A stretch of DNA of 64,000 nucleotides from positions 77,333,118 through 77,397,117 of the forward strand of contig NC_080172.1 of the NCBI RefSeq assembly GCF_950295315.1. The letters run 5' to 3'. A program made the position numbers and the translations under genes. Positions 21,605 to 32,149 of this stretch are shown here, piece after piece; the first letter of the stretch is position 1; each line of letters begins with the position of its first letter. The DNA is from Erinaceus europaeus. Its lineage: Eukaryota; Chordata; Mammalia; Eulipotyphla; Erinaceidae. The notes beneath the pieces were generated by a model. It did no database searches and was not told the origin of the DNA. It saw nothing but the letters and a program-made list of their open reading frames with translations.

Positions 21605-21812
21605 GGGGCCAGTTGGTGGTGCACTTTGTCGAGCACACGTTACAAAGTTCAAGGACCCAGGTTCCAGCCCCAATCTCCACTTGCAGGGGGAAAGCTTTGC
21701 AGTGGTGAAGCAGTGCAGCAGTTATCACTGTCTCTCTCCCTCTCTGGCTCCCCCTACCTTTTCAATTTCTGTCTGCCTCTACTCAATAAGTAAAGATAAT
21801 TATTTTTTTTAA
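21605..21812 (+). repeat. SINE B
   Basis: 'gggggccagttggtggtgca', 'aaggacccaggttccagccc' and 'gggggaaagctttgcagtgg', tail 'ctactcaataagtaaagata'. No convincing TSD. Confidence 0.88.
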
Positions 21813-21889
21813 CTGACTATATTTTTCAGAAAGTGAACCCAGGGTCTCATGCATGCATGCATACATGATATTACTACCAACCTTCTCAG

Positions 21890-22075
21890 CCCAATTTTTT
21901 AATTTTATATTTTGAAATTGGGGCAGGAGACACCAAAGCACTAAAGCGCTATTCCATCAACTTTAGAGTTTCACCTGCTTTTGTCTTTGGTGCTCTCATG
22001 TAATGCCCGGATCAAACTCAGAACCTCTCTAGAGCATATCCTCTATTTACTGAGCTATCATCTAGACCCCTGGAA
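21890..22075 (-). repeat. degenerate tRNA-derived SINE
   Basis: 'ggcaggagacaccaaagcac', 'atgcccggatcaaactcaga' and 'tactgagctatcatctagac' fit a decayed antisense SINE of a type also seen at 53705-53900 and 61960-62145. Confidence 0.5.
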
Positions 22076-22129
22076 CTTATGACTTTAGACAAAACACATA
22101 CAAACCCACTTTCACATAGGCCAAATGGT

Positions 22130-22270
22130 ATAAACAGGGGATGTGGATAAAATGGTGATAGGGTTTGATAGTGAAGCTTAAAGCTTAAATGTTTGAGACC
22201 CCAGGTTCGATTCTTTATGCTGTATATGCTAGAGTAATGCTTTAGCTTCAGTCTCATAAAATAAATCTTA
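22130..22270 (+). repeat. degenerate SINE D
   Basis: 'gtttgagaccccaggttcga' (B-box-like) and 'tgtatatgctagagtaatgc', then 'cagtctcataaaataaatct'. Confidence 0.5.
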
Positions 22271-22356
22271 CATAATATAAATAAGAGTTAAATTGTTGTA
22301 GCAAATTTTTAGACTCCAAAATATCACCAATGTTCTGTATAAAAATTCTAAGACCT

Positions 22357-22714
22357 GGGGGCCGGGTGGTAGTGCAGCGGGTTAAGTGCACATGGTACAA
22401 AGCTTAAGGACCAGCCTAAGGATCCTGGTTTGAGTTCCCGGCTCCCCACCTGCCAGGGGAGTCGCTTCACGAGTGGTGAAGCAGGTCTGCAAGTGTCTAT
22501 CTTTCTCTCCCCTTCTCTGTCTTCCCCTCCTCTCAATTTCTCTCTGTCCTATCCAACAACGACAACAATAATAGCAATAACAAGAATGATAAACAAGGGC
22601 AACAAAAGGGGAAAAAAAAAAAGCCTCCAGGAGCAGTGGATTCGGAGTGCACGCAATGCAGGCACTGAACCCCAGCAATAACCCTGGAGGCAAAAGAAAA
22701 AAAAAAAAAGAAAA
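22357..22714 (+). repeat. SINE A with 3' module and TSD
   Basis: Complete copy: head 'gggggccgggtggtagtgca', B-box region 'atcctggtttgagttcccgg', body, (CAACAATA) tail and A-run, then the module 'ccaggagcagtggattcgga' / 'cactgaaccccagcaataac' and a second A-run. TSD 'aaattctaagacct' (22343-22356) and 'aaattccaagacct' (22715-22728). Best reference for the long composite form. Confidence 0.93.
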
Positions 22715-22729
22715 AAATTCCAAGACCTA

Positions 22730-23780
22730 AATATTTTAAAAGTCATTTACATTCACTTATTCGCTCATTTATTTCCCAAGCCATTTATTCCAATTCAGAG
22801 TATCCAGTGACCAGACCCTATCCCAGCATTATAGATGGGGACCCATCTCTGGACATGGTACCCTCCCACCTAAAAGTACACTCACATTAACATTGATATC
22901 CCTATTGTTACCTTATCTTTTAAAAATTCAGTTGCAGCATCAGCAAAATAGCTTATCTTCACATGGACATTGGCCCTGTTTTGGTCTTTTTTTTTCTTCT
23001 CCTTATCAGCATTATAACAAAACAACTGAATGAAAACCTGCTGTCTAAGTGTCTACTTTGGTGGGTGAAAGAACAAGAAGAGAAGAGACAAATTATATAG
23101 ACAACTAAGTCATGGAACTGGCAGAATTTTTTGTCTACTTGGATAGTGAGGGATGGGAAACAAGAAAGATCCTGGAAAATTGTTGGGTGATTAGAGGCAT
23201 GATGACTCCACAAATTGAGAAAAGAAAAAGAAAATTATAAGGAAGAAGAGAGATACTGAGTTATTATTATAGTCTATTGCATTTGACAGACTTAGAAACA
23301 CATAATGAGATATTGGAAATAAAGATATGGAATTCAAGAAACAGAGTTTTAGGCCACTACTCTCTTGAGTAGCCTTGTAGGGAGGGTCACCAAAAATTAT
23401 AGTGGGATCATTACTTCAAGTGGATTAATTGCAAAGTGTTGAGCTAAAAGTTAAAGCAGAAAAGCTGACACAGTATCAGTGCATGGGATCCTCAAAACTT
23501 GGAGATGGACTTTCTTCCAGCTCTTATTTTAGGGATAGTGCTGTATTTATTTATACTGTATTTATTTAGAGTAACTATTTTAGGAAGACAGTAATATTTC
23601 AAGTTTATGTAACAGAATGTGTTCATTCAATTCCTACATAGGGAAGAAGAGAGAGAGGAATGTAACGCTAGTGGGAGGTCATTTCAATTCTTGAAAACTA
23701 TTTAGTCTTACAAAAGTTGAGGGAAATAATGAAATGCCTAGAGGTAGTTTTCTGTGGACACTAGGGGAGGGACTGAATTC
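22730..23780. other. single-copy DNA, no gene seen
   Basis: About 1 kb without a recognised repeat or coding signature. Confidence 0.45.
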
Positions 23781-24190
23781 TTTTTCTTGTTGCTGCTGAG
23801 GCTTCACAATTCAGGCTGACTATTTCAGATAGAAAGAGACAGAAAGGGGGGGTGGTGGCTCAACAGGTAGGAAGCTTAAGGACCCCCTCAAGGCTCCTGG
23901 TTCGAGTTCTTGCTCACCACTTGCAGGAGGGTCGCTTCACAAGTGCTGAAGCAGGTTGCAGGTGTCTATCTTTCTACCTTCCCTTCCCCTTTCAATTTCT
24001 CTCTATCCTATCCATTAAAAAAAAAAGGGGGCCACAGGAGGAGCAGTAGATTTGTAGTGCAGGCACTGATCCCCAGCTATAATCCTGGAGACAGACAGAC
24101 AGACAGACAGACAGAGGAGAGAGAAACAGGAAGAGGAAAAGACACCATAGCACCAAAGCACCCTCTAATGCAGTGGGGGGCCTGGCTCCT
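23780..24190 (-). repeat. old SINE split by a younger SINE
   Basis: 'ttgctgctgaggcttcacaa' and 'gactatttcagatagaaaga' on the left and 'gacaccatagcaccaaagca' on the right are two halves of one antisense SINE. It was broken by the + strand SINE A at 23846-24100. Confidence 0.5.
23846..24100 (+). repeat. SINE A with 3' module
   Basis: 'ggtggtggctcaacaggtag', 'aaggctcctggttcgagttc', 'tgaagcaggttgcaggtgtc', A-run, then module 'gaggagcagtagatttgtag' / 'ctgatccccagctataatcc'. Followed by a short (AGAC)n run at 24089-24115. Confidence 0.85.
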
Positions 24191-24655
24191 ACGTTGGTCA
24201 TGTGCATGCCATTGGTCATGTGCATGCCAAAATAAAAGTATTATCCAAGTGAGTTATTTGCTGACTATAGAACTGAATTTTTGTCTCAGAGATAAGGTAC
24301 TAACACGGATGTCAATGTTAATCCTCTGTATTTTTATATTTATTTTGAAATTCAAGAATGAATAGTTTTGTATTGTTGTAATGGTTGTTACAAACCAAAT
24401 AAAACCAAACCAAACAAGCAAGCAAGCAGACAACAACAACAAAACACATCTAAACTGTTTGGGGGGCATATAATTTCAAATTTTAGTTCTATTTTGTTTG
24501 TTTGCTTCTCACTGTCCCCAGATCAATACAGCAAATATTGACTCTAAATAGTGTGTTTTGCTCTTGGTTATATTTATTGATTGTTCTCATACTTTTGTAT
24601 ATGATTAGCAATCAGAATCTGTTTCCCATAGGTCCTTACAATGTGCATTCTTTGT

Positions 24656-24797
24656 TGAAGTTTTTTTTTTTTTTTTTTTTACCAGAGCACTGCTCAGCTC
24701 TGGCTTATGGTGGTGCAGAGGATTGAACATGGGACTTTAGAGCCTCAGGCATGAGAGTCTCTTTGCATAACCATTATGCTATCTACCCCCTGCCGAA
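24656..24797 (-). repeat. SINE C
   Basis: T-run, 'accagagcactgctcagctc', 'gaggattgaacatgggactt' and 'tttgcataaccattatgcta'. Confidence 0.9.
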
Positions 24798-25140
24798 GAA
24801 TTTTAATTGAGATTAAAGAAAGCATACTGAAATTGAATTCTTTTCACCTTTACATTGACACAATAGAGAAACTACTTTCCCTTTCTGTGCTAATGGAACA
24901 CTTCTTCTAGCATTTGCCCTTCTTCTGTAGCCAGTCAACAGCGTCAGGTTGAAAGCTGTCAGGAGCTGCTTGTTGCTGGCTTTGAAAGTGACTGGGATCC
25001 ATGTGGATTCAGTCTGCTAGGAAGGGTCCTCAGTTTCCCCAATGAATGGGTACTCACGGGATGCGCCACGAGAAGGTCGATCCAATGCATCCCAATGGAA
25101 CACTGCTAAAAGCTAAATCCTGGTTGTTTTAAGAAAAAGT
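24798..25140. other. single-copy DNA, no gene seen
   Basis: Nothing recognised. Contains a few CpGs around 25060 ('gcgccacgagaaggtcgatc') but no island. Confidence 0.4.
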
Positions 25141-25147
25141 TATTAGG

Positions 25148-25275
25148 GGTGGGTAAGATAGCATAATAGTTACAAAAACAGACTCTGATTCCTGAGGCTT
25201 CGAGGCCCCATTTTAATCCACCACACCAGCATAAGCCAGATCTGAGCAGTGTTCTGGTTAAAAAAACAAAAAAAA
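25148..25275 (+). repeat. SINE C
   Basis: 'gataagcataatagtta'-type head, 'cctgaggcttcgaggcccca' and 'gatctgagcagtgttctggt', A-rich tail. Possible 6-bp TSD 'attagg' (25142-25147, 25276-25281). Confidence 0.85.
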
Positions 25276-25304
25276 ATTAGGTATAGGACTTACAAAATAG
25301 ACAG

Positions 25305-25590
25305 TATGGGGGCCGGGTGGTGGTGCACTGGTTAAGTGCACACAGTACAAAGCACAAGGACCCACACAAGGATCTAGGTTTGAGCCCCTGCTCCTCACCT
25401 GCAATGGGGGGCTCTTCACAAGCTGGTCTACAGGTTTTCATCTGTCTCTTTCCTGTCTATATTCTCCTCCCCTTTCAGTTACTCTCTGTCCTGTCCAATA
25501 AAATAGAAAAAAAAAAAAATGGCTGCCAGGAGCAGTGAATTTGAAGAGCATTCTCTGAGACCCAGCAATAACCCTGTAGGGAAAAAAAAA
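25305..25590 (+). repeat. SINE A with 3' module, 11-bp TSD
   Basis: 'gggggccgggtggtggtgca' head, body with a partial deletion around 'cacaagctggtctacaggtt', A-run, module 'gccaggagcagtgaatttga' / 'agacccagcaataaccctgt'. Perfect TSD 'aaaatagacag' at 25294-25304 and 25591-25601. Confidence 0.93.
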
Positions 25591-25947
25591 AAAATAGACA
25601 GAACTTTCTCTGTAGAAGCTCCAAAAGAAAAGGCAAAGCAGCAAGCAGAGAGTGGAGGGCAGGGGTGAGAAAATTATTTTTCATTCTTTCTTACTGACTG
25701 TAGCTAATTGCTCACATAACAAATAAGAGGGAACATATCATTCTTTTGCTCTTTTCCTCTTAGGATATAGATTATCAGACTTTTCCCTAGTTGTAGAATA
25801 TTAAATGAGTTCCTTGACAAGCTGAGAAAGGTGGGGAGAATATAAGTATAAATATTTATTTTATATCCACTTTGTGGGGTGTAGTGTAAGATGCAAAGAG
25901 GCACTAGACAGAGACATTGTCTTCAAGTAACTCAAAATCTAAGTGTG

Positions 25948-26082
25948 GGGTGAGGGAGATAACATAATGGTTATGCAAAGAGACTGATGCCTGGTTTCAA
26001 GGTCTCAGGTTCAATCCCCCACATCATCAGACGCCAGAGCTGAGTTGTACTCTATTAAAAAAAAAAAAAAGCAAACAAAAAG
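25948..26082 (+). repeat. SINE C with 8-bp TSD
   Basis: 'gggagataacataatggtta' and 'ctcaggttcaatcccccaca', A-run. Flanks 'taagtgtg' at 25940-25947 and 26083-26090. Confidence 0.92.
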
Positions 26083-26230
26083 TAAGTGTGTTCAGAGATT
26101 TAACTCTGGGAACTCAGTTGTGAGACTATTAGTTTTGTTTTGAACTCTTAGGTACCATGTGACATGTTTTTGATAATTAGGCACTTGCCTAAGAAAGCTA
26201 GACTTTGGATGAATATATGCTTTTCTTTCT

Positions 26231-26412
26231 TTTTTTTTTAAATAGTGGGTTTTATTCATGAAGGATAAATATTTTTAATATCTATTTACTTATTTTTGCC
26301 AGAGCATTGCTCAGCTCTGGCATATGGTGGTTAAGGAGATTGAATCTGTGACTTTGGAGCCACAGGCAGGAGAGTCTCTTTGCATAACCATTATGCTAGC
26401 TCCCCTGACCAA
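26231..26412 (-). repeat. SINE C
   Basis: 'tttgccagagcattgctcag', 'aggagattgaatctgtgact' and 'tttgcataaccattatgcta' in antisense. Confidence 0.88.
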
Positions 26413-26429
26413 GGATCTACAAAAGAAGC

Positions 26430-27235
26430 AAAAGTAGCCCAGTAAAAATTTAGGCCAAAGAATTGTAAAGTTTTCTAAAGAAGAGATACACATGGCCCAT
26501 AAACACATTAAGAAATGCTCCTCTTCATTTATCATTAGATAAATGCAAATTAAAACTGCATTGAGATAACATCTCACATCTGAGAGAATGGCTTATATTG
26601 ATTGACAAGCCAGGTGTTGGAGAGGTTGTGGAGACAAAGGAACCAGATCTGCGACACTGCTGGTGGGAATGCAAACAGGTGCAGACCGTTTGGAAGACTA
26701 TATAGAGTCATTAAACAACAACAAAAAGACCTCATAATCCTGTTATACCTCTCTGAAGTATTTTTTCAGTGGACACTCAAACACTAATTAGAAGAGACAT
26801 ATGCACCCCTATGTTCATAGCTGCATTATTCACAATAGCCAAAGTATAGAAGCAGCCTAAATGCATATCAACAGATAACTGGCTAAAGAAGTTATGGGAT
26901 ATATATTCCATGGAATACTACTCTGCAATAAAAAAAGATGATATTATATCCTATGGGACAAATTAGATGGAACTGGAGGTGATTATACTTAGTGAAATAA
27001 GTAAAGAGATTAAAGACATCTACCAGATGGTTCACTCATATCTAGAAATCTGATTTACATGAACTTGCCAAAAAAAAATAATCAAACAAAACAGAAGCAA
27101 GCAAACTGTAAGACTTGTGAGAACTGTGGTGGTTCTTTTTGGGAACTTTGGTGATGGGTGTGGTGTGGAACTATATACATTGTAATCTTATAATCTTGTA
27201 GCAAAATATTAATAACAGAATTATTTGTATAAAAA
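26430..27235 (+). repeat. L1 3' portion, old
   Basis: Sense L1 sequence typical of mammals: 'tgcaaattaaaactgcattg', 'ggttgtggagacaaaggaac', 'catagctgcattattcacaa', 'ccatggaatactactctgca' and 'gatggaactggaggtgatta'. It spans the end of ORF2 and the 3' UTR but is too mutated to hold an open frame. Truncated at the 5' end. Confidence 0.9.
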
Positions 27236-27239
27236 TAAA

Positions 27240-27930
27240 ATAACAGTGCAACAAATATTTACTGACTTTCATATTTCAGGTCTTGCTATTGGTGTACCTT
27301 TTCAAATGCTCTGTATAATCTCAAAGTAATTCTTGGCACTGAGTGATGTGTCTAGAGAGGCCTAACAATGGACAAATATAGTGGGACATAGTGTGTTGAG
27401 GATTTTTGTGGGTTTACTTGGCCTTGGCTAATGCTGTTGGTGTGAGAGACTCTGCACTATCAAAGATAATGACCGAGTGATTGTCCCGGAGAGAACAGAG
27501 CAACTATCAACCACTGGAGGAGGCTGTAGTCCTGAGATGACTGGTAGCAATCTGTACTTGCAGGGCTGTTTTCACCGGTGTGTACATATAACCATTCTGC
27601 CGCCCATGGGGAGTTATGAAATAACTGTGGCAAACATAAAGCAGGCAATATTGTGGAAAAAAAAATGCCAAGGGACACGTCAAAGTTCAAGGGTATGTCT
27701 TTAAAGCTTGAAGGAGCAAAGGGGGAGAGGAGTGCTGGGGGGGTGTATTGCATGCTGCAGGATTTTCCCCCTGCCTAACTGTACATTCCTTCTATTCTTG
27801 TAGGGTAGAATAGGTTTTGTTATTTTTCCAAGACAGTCTGAAGTCTATTTGCTATTACCAAGCTCCTCAGAGGTAACTATGATAAACCATAGTGTGTTTT
27901 ACAGATGAAATTAAGTTTTAGTGATGCTCA
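27240..27930. other. single-copy DNA, no gene seen
   Basis: Apart from an L2/MIR-like phrase near 27248-27330 ('caacaaatatttactgactt') nothing is recognised. Overlapping open frames on both strands around 27460-27753 are under 100 codons and carry no motif. Confidence 0.4.
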
Positions 27931-27948
27931 GTTAGTGTGTGTATTTGT

Positions 27949-27999
27949 TTTGTGTTTTTTTCAAAATTTTTAATTAATTTTATTTTTGAGAGAGATGCA

Positions 28000-28038
<39 letters not shown>

Positions 28039-28159
28039 AGAAACACCAGAGCACTGCTCAGCTCTAGCTTATGGTGGTACAAGGGATTGAACCTGGGACT
28101 TAGGAGCCTCAGGCATGAGAGTCTGTTTGCATAACCATTATGCTGTCTCCCCCACCAGA
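27949..28159 (-). repeat. SINE C with 15-bp TSD and (AC)n
   Basis: Antisense SINE C ('gagcactgctcagctctagc', 'gggattgaacctgggactta'). Its tail region contains a 34-bp AC run at about 28001-28035. Perfect TSD 'agtgtgtgtatttgt' at 27934-27948 and 28160-28174. Confidence 0.94.
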
Positions 28160-28197
28160 AGTGTGTGTATTTGTGTTCATAGATATATCAAAAGGTA

Positions 28198-28296
28198 TTA
28201 GCTCTATTGATAGACATTAAAGATAAACATTATATTAGCTCTATTAAAGATAAACATTATATTAGCTCTATTGATAGACATTAAAGATAAACATTT
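28198..28296. repeat. short local triplication
   Basis: 'attagctctattgatagaca' + 'ttaaagataaacatt' occurs three times head to tail. The middle unit lacks 'gatagaca'. Confidence 0.9.
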
Positions 28297-28387
28297 CTAC
28301 CAATTACTACCTTTTAATTATTACCTGAGGCAAACTGTAAGCCTCAATGTTTTGTTTAATACAAAACAAATTATTTTGTTTTAAAAC

Positions 28388-28675
28388 TTTTTTATAATTT
28401 TATTTGTTTATTCCCTTTTGTTGCTCTTGTTTTATTGTTGCAGTTTTTATTGTTGTTATTGATGTCATTGTTATTGGATAGGACAGAGGGAAATGGAGAG
28501 AGGAGGGGAAGACAGAGGGGGGAGATAAAGATAGACACCTGCAGACCTGCTTCACTGCCTGTGAAGTGACTCCCCTGCAGGTGGGGAGCTGGGGGCTCGA
28601 ACCGGGATCATGACTCCGGTCCTTGAGCTTTGTGCCACCTGCGCTTAACCCACTGCGCTAAGGCACGACTCCCTA
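28388..28675 (-). repeat. SINE A with 8-bp TSD
   Basis: Antisense full-length copy ('cccttttgttgctcttgttt' to 'ttaacccactgcgctaaggc'). Flanks 'tttaaaac' at 28380-28387 and 28676-28683. Confidence 0.92.
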
Positions 28676-28683
28676 TTTAAAAC

Positions 28684-29300
28684 AATTTAATCTTTTTTTA
28701 TCCAGAAAACCTGAAAGTAGTTGAGACAGTATACAGCAGGTCAGAGAGCTACTGTTTAACGGGAAACTATACTGGTGGCATTAGAATTCTTGGCCAGGAT
28801 GCAAAATTCTAATCTTTTGCCGGGATCTGACAGATAAGTCTGGGAGGAGGTGGAGAACTGGGGCATTCCTGAGGGTGTTTTTTTCTAGGACTCTGGAGGA
28901 GTCAGAAGGAAGAGTACTTGTCCCTAGCACGCACGCCCCCTATCCAGTTGGAAAGCACTTGCATCGCCAAGGAAGAACAGAGCAGGACTTTTGGCCAAGT
29001 CAGACCTGGTAGGAAATATAACTAGTTGCCCTTTCATCTCCTTTCTGATGATCAAACCACGCGCTTCATTTACGCAGACTTTGGGCATTTGAGGTAGTAT
29101 GTAATTCTCATGTTCTGCAAAGATTTTGGTTACGTGGCAAACCCAGATGCTGACCGCTGCCGAAGTAGACCGGTCTGTTCGCTGGCGAGTTTTGTGACTT
29201 GCCAATTGGAAAAGCCCAGGAACCCCCATTCTCCGTTCGTAAGGAGGTGTGCCTTCTCCAAGATCCCACCCGCTGACCGCCTCTGGTATTAGCATTTTTT
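28684..29300. other. promoter-proximal single-copy DNA
   Basis: Repeat-free upstream flank of the CpG island with rising GC content. A - strand open frame of 123 codons (28924-29295) has no recognisable motif and is not proposed as a gene. Confidence 0.5.
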
Positions 29301-29375
29301 CATTCCTCAGTTTTCAGAACCCAAGTTGCAGCTCGCGAAGGTCGGCCCTTAGGCCGCCCCCTGACCCCGCCCACT
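29198..29375 (+). promoter_or_regulatory. candidate proximal promoter elements
   Basis: A palindromic CCAAT motif 'ccaattgg' at 29202-29209, able to bind NF-Y in either orientation, lies about 100 bp before the CpG-rich block. An Sp1-type GC box 'ccccgccc' lies at 29365-29372, with another at about 29730-29738 ('ggggcgggc'). No TATA box is evident, as usual for CpG-island promoters. Start site and direction are inferred, not seen. Confidence 0.5.
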
Positions 29376-30060
29376 CTGGCCCGGGTTCGGAGCCGTCTGG
29401 AGCAGGAGCCGGAGCGGGAGCCCGAGCCACAGCCGGAGCGCGAGCGGCTGCGGCCCCTTTAAGGAGCCTTTCTGCGGTAACCCGAGCCCGCAGTCCGGGC
29501 GGGCGCGGAGGGCCGCGGCAGCCTCCGCAACTGCTCCTCCAGGCGGCGGGAGCCCGCGGCTGCCCCGGCCCCCGCGGCACATCTGGAGGGGGTGGTTGTG
29601 GCCGGCGCGAGCCCTCCGACAGAGCTGGATCGCCGGGCGTCTGTAACCACCCGCTGCCCTCTCCCGGCCCGCGCGCGAGTCACCCGGGCACCCAGCACAG
29701 GTGACGGGGCGTGGACGGGGCTGGGGAGCGGGGCGGGCTCCTCCGCGCGCGGCCACCCCGCGCAGCCCCGCGCCCCCGGCCTAGCGCGGCAGAGGGCTCG
29801 GGTGCCCGGAGGCTGGGCGGGCGGCGGGCTCCAGCAGGTGTGAGAGCCCCGCGCAGCATCTTCCCGGCAAGGGGGCTCCGAGCAGATGGGGTCCCAGGCC
29901 CGCGGTCCCCGCGTCGCCCAGACGCCTTGCGTTCCCCGGGCTTCTCGCCGCCTGCGGGGTTCAGGCTGCTGAGTCTGCTCGGCGGCGCCTCCCGGGTCTT
30001 AGCTCAAAGGGGTGGGTGCTTTGGGCGTCCAGGGCGAGCTTTCTCGGTAGAGGCCCACAC
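29310..30060. promoter_or_regulatory. CpG island, the only one in the window
   Basis: About 750 bp of very high G+C with frequent CG dinucleotides ('ggcgggcgcggagggccgcg', 'cgcgcgcgagtcacccgg', 'cgctgccctctcccggcc'), in sharp contrast to the AT-rich surroundings. It lacks SINE insertions, as promoters of active genes usually do. A degenerate GGAGC(C/G) hexamer repeat lies at about 29395-29450. Long open frames across it on both strands are a by-product of low stop-codon frequency in GC-rich DNA. Confidence 0.9.
29390..29700 (+). other. candidate non-coding first exon
   Basis: If transcription runs along the + strand, a first exon could start near 29380-29400 and end at one of three donor-like sites. 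These are CAG|GTGACG at 29700/29701, CAG|GTGTGA at 29837/29838 or G|GTAAGT at 30084/30085, the last having the best match to consensus. No ATG-initiated frame with a recognised protein was found, so the exon would be 5' UTR followed by an intron of more than 30 kb. I could not identify the gene. Transcription from the - strand or both strands is equally possible. Confidence 0.35.
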
Positions 30061-30084
30061 GTAGTTATTAGGTGCATCAAGTGG

Positions 30085-31365
30085 GTAAGTCTCCCAATCT
30101 CCCACCTCTCCCCTCCTAAGTAAAACAAGTACCCTTTAATACACCCATAGCAGTTCTCAAGTGGGTCCCATTTTTAGCCACCGCGTGCCGAGTCTAGTGG
30201 GAGAGGGACTGGGCACAGAGTCAGAGGGGGAAATTGGCTTCTATTTCCAGCTCTAGCATCGCGACCCAGGGCAAGTTGATTAAACTAACTCCTCGGTTTA
30301 CCCAGCCATGAAGTGGGATCTGTAATGCTACCACAAGACGACAGCTAACCCTCTGTGAAAACACTTGGAGTTGTCCAAGTTCATGAAAGGGTCACCGTTT
30401 CCAGCATTTCCTTAGTGGTACACTCAGCTGGGTGTTAGTGTGGTGCACTTTTTTGTTGTTTTGTTTTAAATGATGAAGTTGTTTCTTAAGAGTGACTGTG
30501 GTGATTTAAGTGAATCTGATACAAGTTTGGGAGCAAGATGGAAGAGTTGTGTGGATGTTAGGTGTTGATGTGTGAAGCAGGAGAAAAGCTGTTATTTTGG
30601 CAAAACTTAAGGAACTCTAGAAGAGTTGACATGGATTGTGTATGCTTTTAGTGAGATACTGCTATGTGGGTAGTGGGTATAAATTGGAATGCAGCTAGAT
30701 CTTTGTGTAGCTAGTTAAGGTAACAGAGAATCTCAGTTCCTTTTTTAGTGTGCTATCTATGAAGTAGAGAATTTCTTTTCATTTTTCCTTTAGTTGTATG
30801 GGTGAAATTAAATTAGAAAAGTGTACTCCTGCTACGCTAGAAATTTGAAGGAACAGCTGAAGAGCCCATGGATGTGATATTATTTCCAGTCTTCTGTACC
30901 AACAAATAAACCAGAGGCTGATGCATATATGTGTTTAAAAAAAATTTTTTTTTAATTTTAGTCAGTCAAAATAGTTCACCTGGATAGCGTCCTGTTTTGC
31001 CACACATGCCATACAGGCGCCAGCCCTGCCCCCATTGCATTGAAAGCAGCTGTGGTTCTGTGGTCTCTTTCAATTCTCTCTTTTTCTTTCTATCTTTTTT
31101 AAAATCTCAGTCTCAATTTGAAAGGTCATCCTGGAGTTGTGAACCCCTGATAATAACAGCCTCACCACCACCAAAACAAAATATTTCATATGAGATAGAA
31201 TTTCATATGAGAGAGAAAGGGAAGCAAGAGCTCCTCTCTGGTACATGCAGAGCAAGGGACACCAGCTAGAAGTTCCAGGCATAACAGTTTTACACTCTAC
31301 CAGTTGAAGTATTTCTTTGACCTCGGGAGGCTAATGCATTTTAGGGTGCTTCTTTCCTTATTATT
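30085..31365. other. intron-like single-copy DNA
   Basis: No coding signal. A MIR-like piece lies inside it (separate entry), and a diverged SINE-like segment with 'agtcagtcaaaatagttcac' is possible near 30955-31080. Confidence 0.4.
30200..30370 (+). repeat. MIR-like SINE
   Basis: 'ggcttctatttccagctcta', 'gacccagggcaagttgatta' and 'aactcctcggtttacccagc' follow the MIR core in sense. Confidence 0.5.
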
Positions 31366-31485
31366 TTACTTGTTTATTTATTTTCCTCTAGAGCAGTTTT
31401 GGACTGGACCTGAGGCCTCAGAGCCTCAGGCATCAAAGTTTTTTTTTGCATAACCTTTAGGCTATTCCTCACCCAGGGGTGCTTC
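31366..31485 (-). repeat. diverged SINE C
   Basis: 'cctctagagcagttttggac', 'ggcctcagagcctcaggcat' and 'tgcataacctttaggctatt' in antisense. Confidence 0.65.
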
Positions 31486-31743
31486 TTTCTTAGGTCTGCA
31501 AGACCTTTAGCTCCATTACATCTAAGTTTGAGTCTTTATTGTGTAATCTTGCATGAGTTTTATCTATTTAGAGCAGGGTTCCACACACTTACCTGCTCAG
31601 TCAGTCATAGTTATTTAAATTACTAGCTTTCTGTTCCAATTCCTTTCCCTTTTACATTTTTTTTTGCCTTTTGGGGAAAAAAAATAATGTCTCTTTTACA
31701 AGTAAAATTGTATACTTGAAAGTGCTTAAGAATGGGGATGGTT

Positions 31744-31880
31744 GGGTGGGGGAGATAGCATAATGGTTATATATGCAAACAGACTCCCATACCTGAGGCT
31801 TGAAGGTTCCAGGTTCAATCCCCTGCACCACCATAAACCAGAGCTGAGCCAGTGCTGTGGTAAAAAAGAAAGAGTGGTGA
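31744..31880 (+). repeat. SINE C
   Basis: 'gggggagatagcataatggt', 'ggttccaggttcaatcccct' and 'ccagagctgagccagtgctg'. Confidence 0.9.
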
Positions 31881-31934
31881 TGGCCATGGGGCTGAAAGTT
31901 TATAGCAAATTTCAAAGATTTTTTTCTTTTCTTT

Positions 31935-32148
31935 TTTTTAAATTTTTTAATATCTTTATTTATTGTATAGAGACAGCCAGAAATTGAGAGGGAAAGGGGA
32001 AATAGTGAGGGGGAGTGACAAAAACATCTACAGCCCTGATTCACCACTTGCAAAGCTTTCCCCCTGCAGGTGGGGACCGGGGCCTTGAACCTGGGTCCTT
32101 GTGCATTGTAACACATGTACTCAACCAGGTGCGCCACCACCTGACCCC
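31935..32148 (-). repeat. SINE B
   Basis: Antisense: 'agagacagccagaaattgag', 'aagctttccccctgcaggtg', 'gccttgaacctgggtccttg' and 'aaccaggtgcgccaccacct'. Confidence 0.92.
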
Positions 32149-32149
32149 C

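Noticed and set aside
24089..24115. (AGAC)n run as a regulatory motif
   Set aside because: A simple slippage product at the tail of a SINE.
28924..29295. 123-codon frame on the - strand upstream of the CpG island
   Set aside because: No motif, no flanking splice or poly(A) signals that fit, and promoter-proximal GC content explains its length.
29249..29843. Overlapping open frames of 80-150 codons across the CpG island
   Set aside because: They are open on both strands and in several frames, as expected from few stop codons in GC-rich DNA. The composition (Arg, Ala, Pro, Gly) shows no domain.
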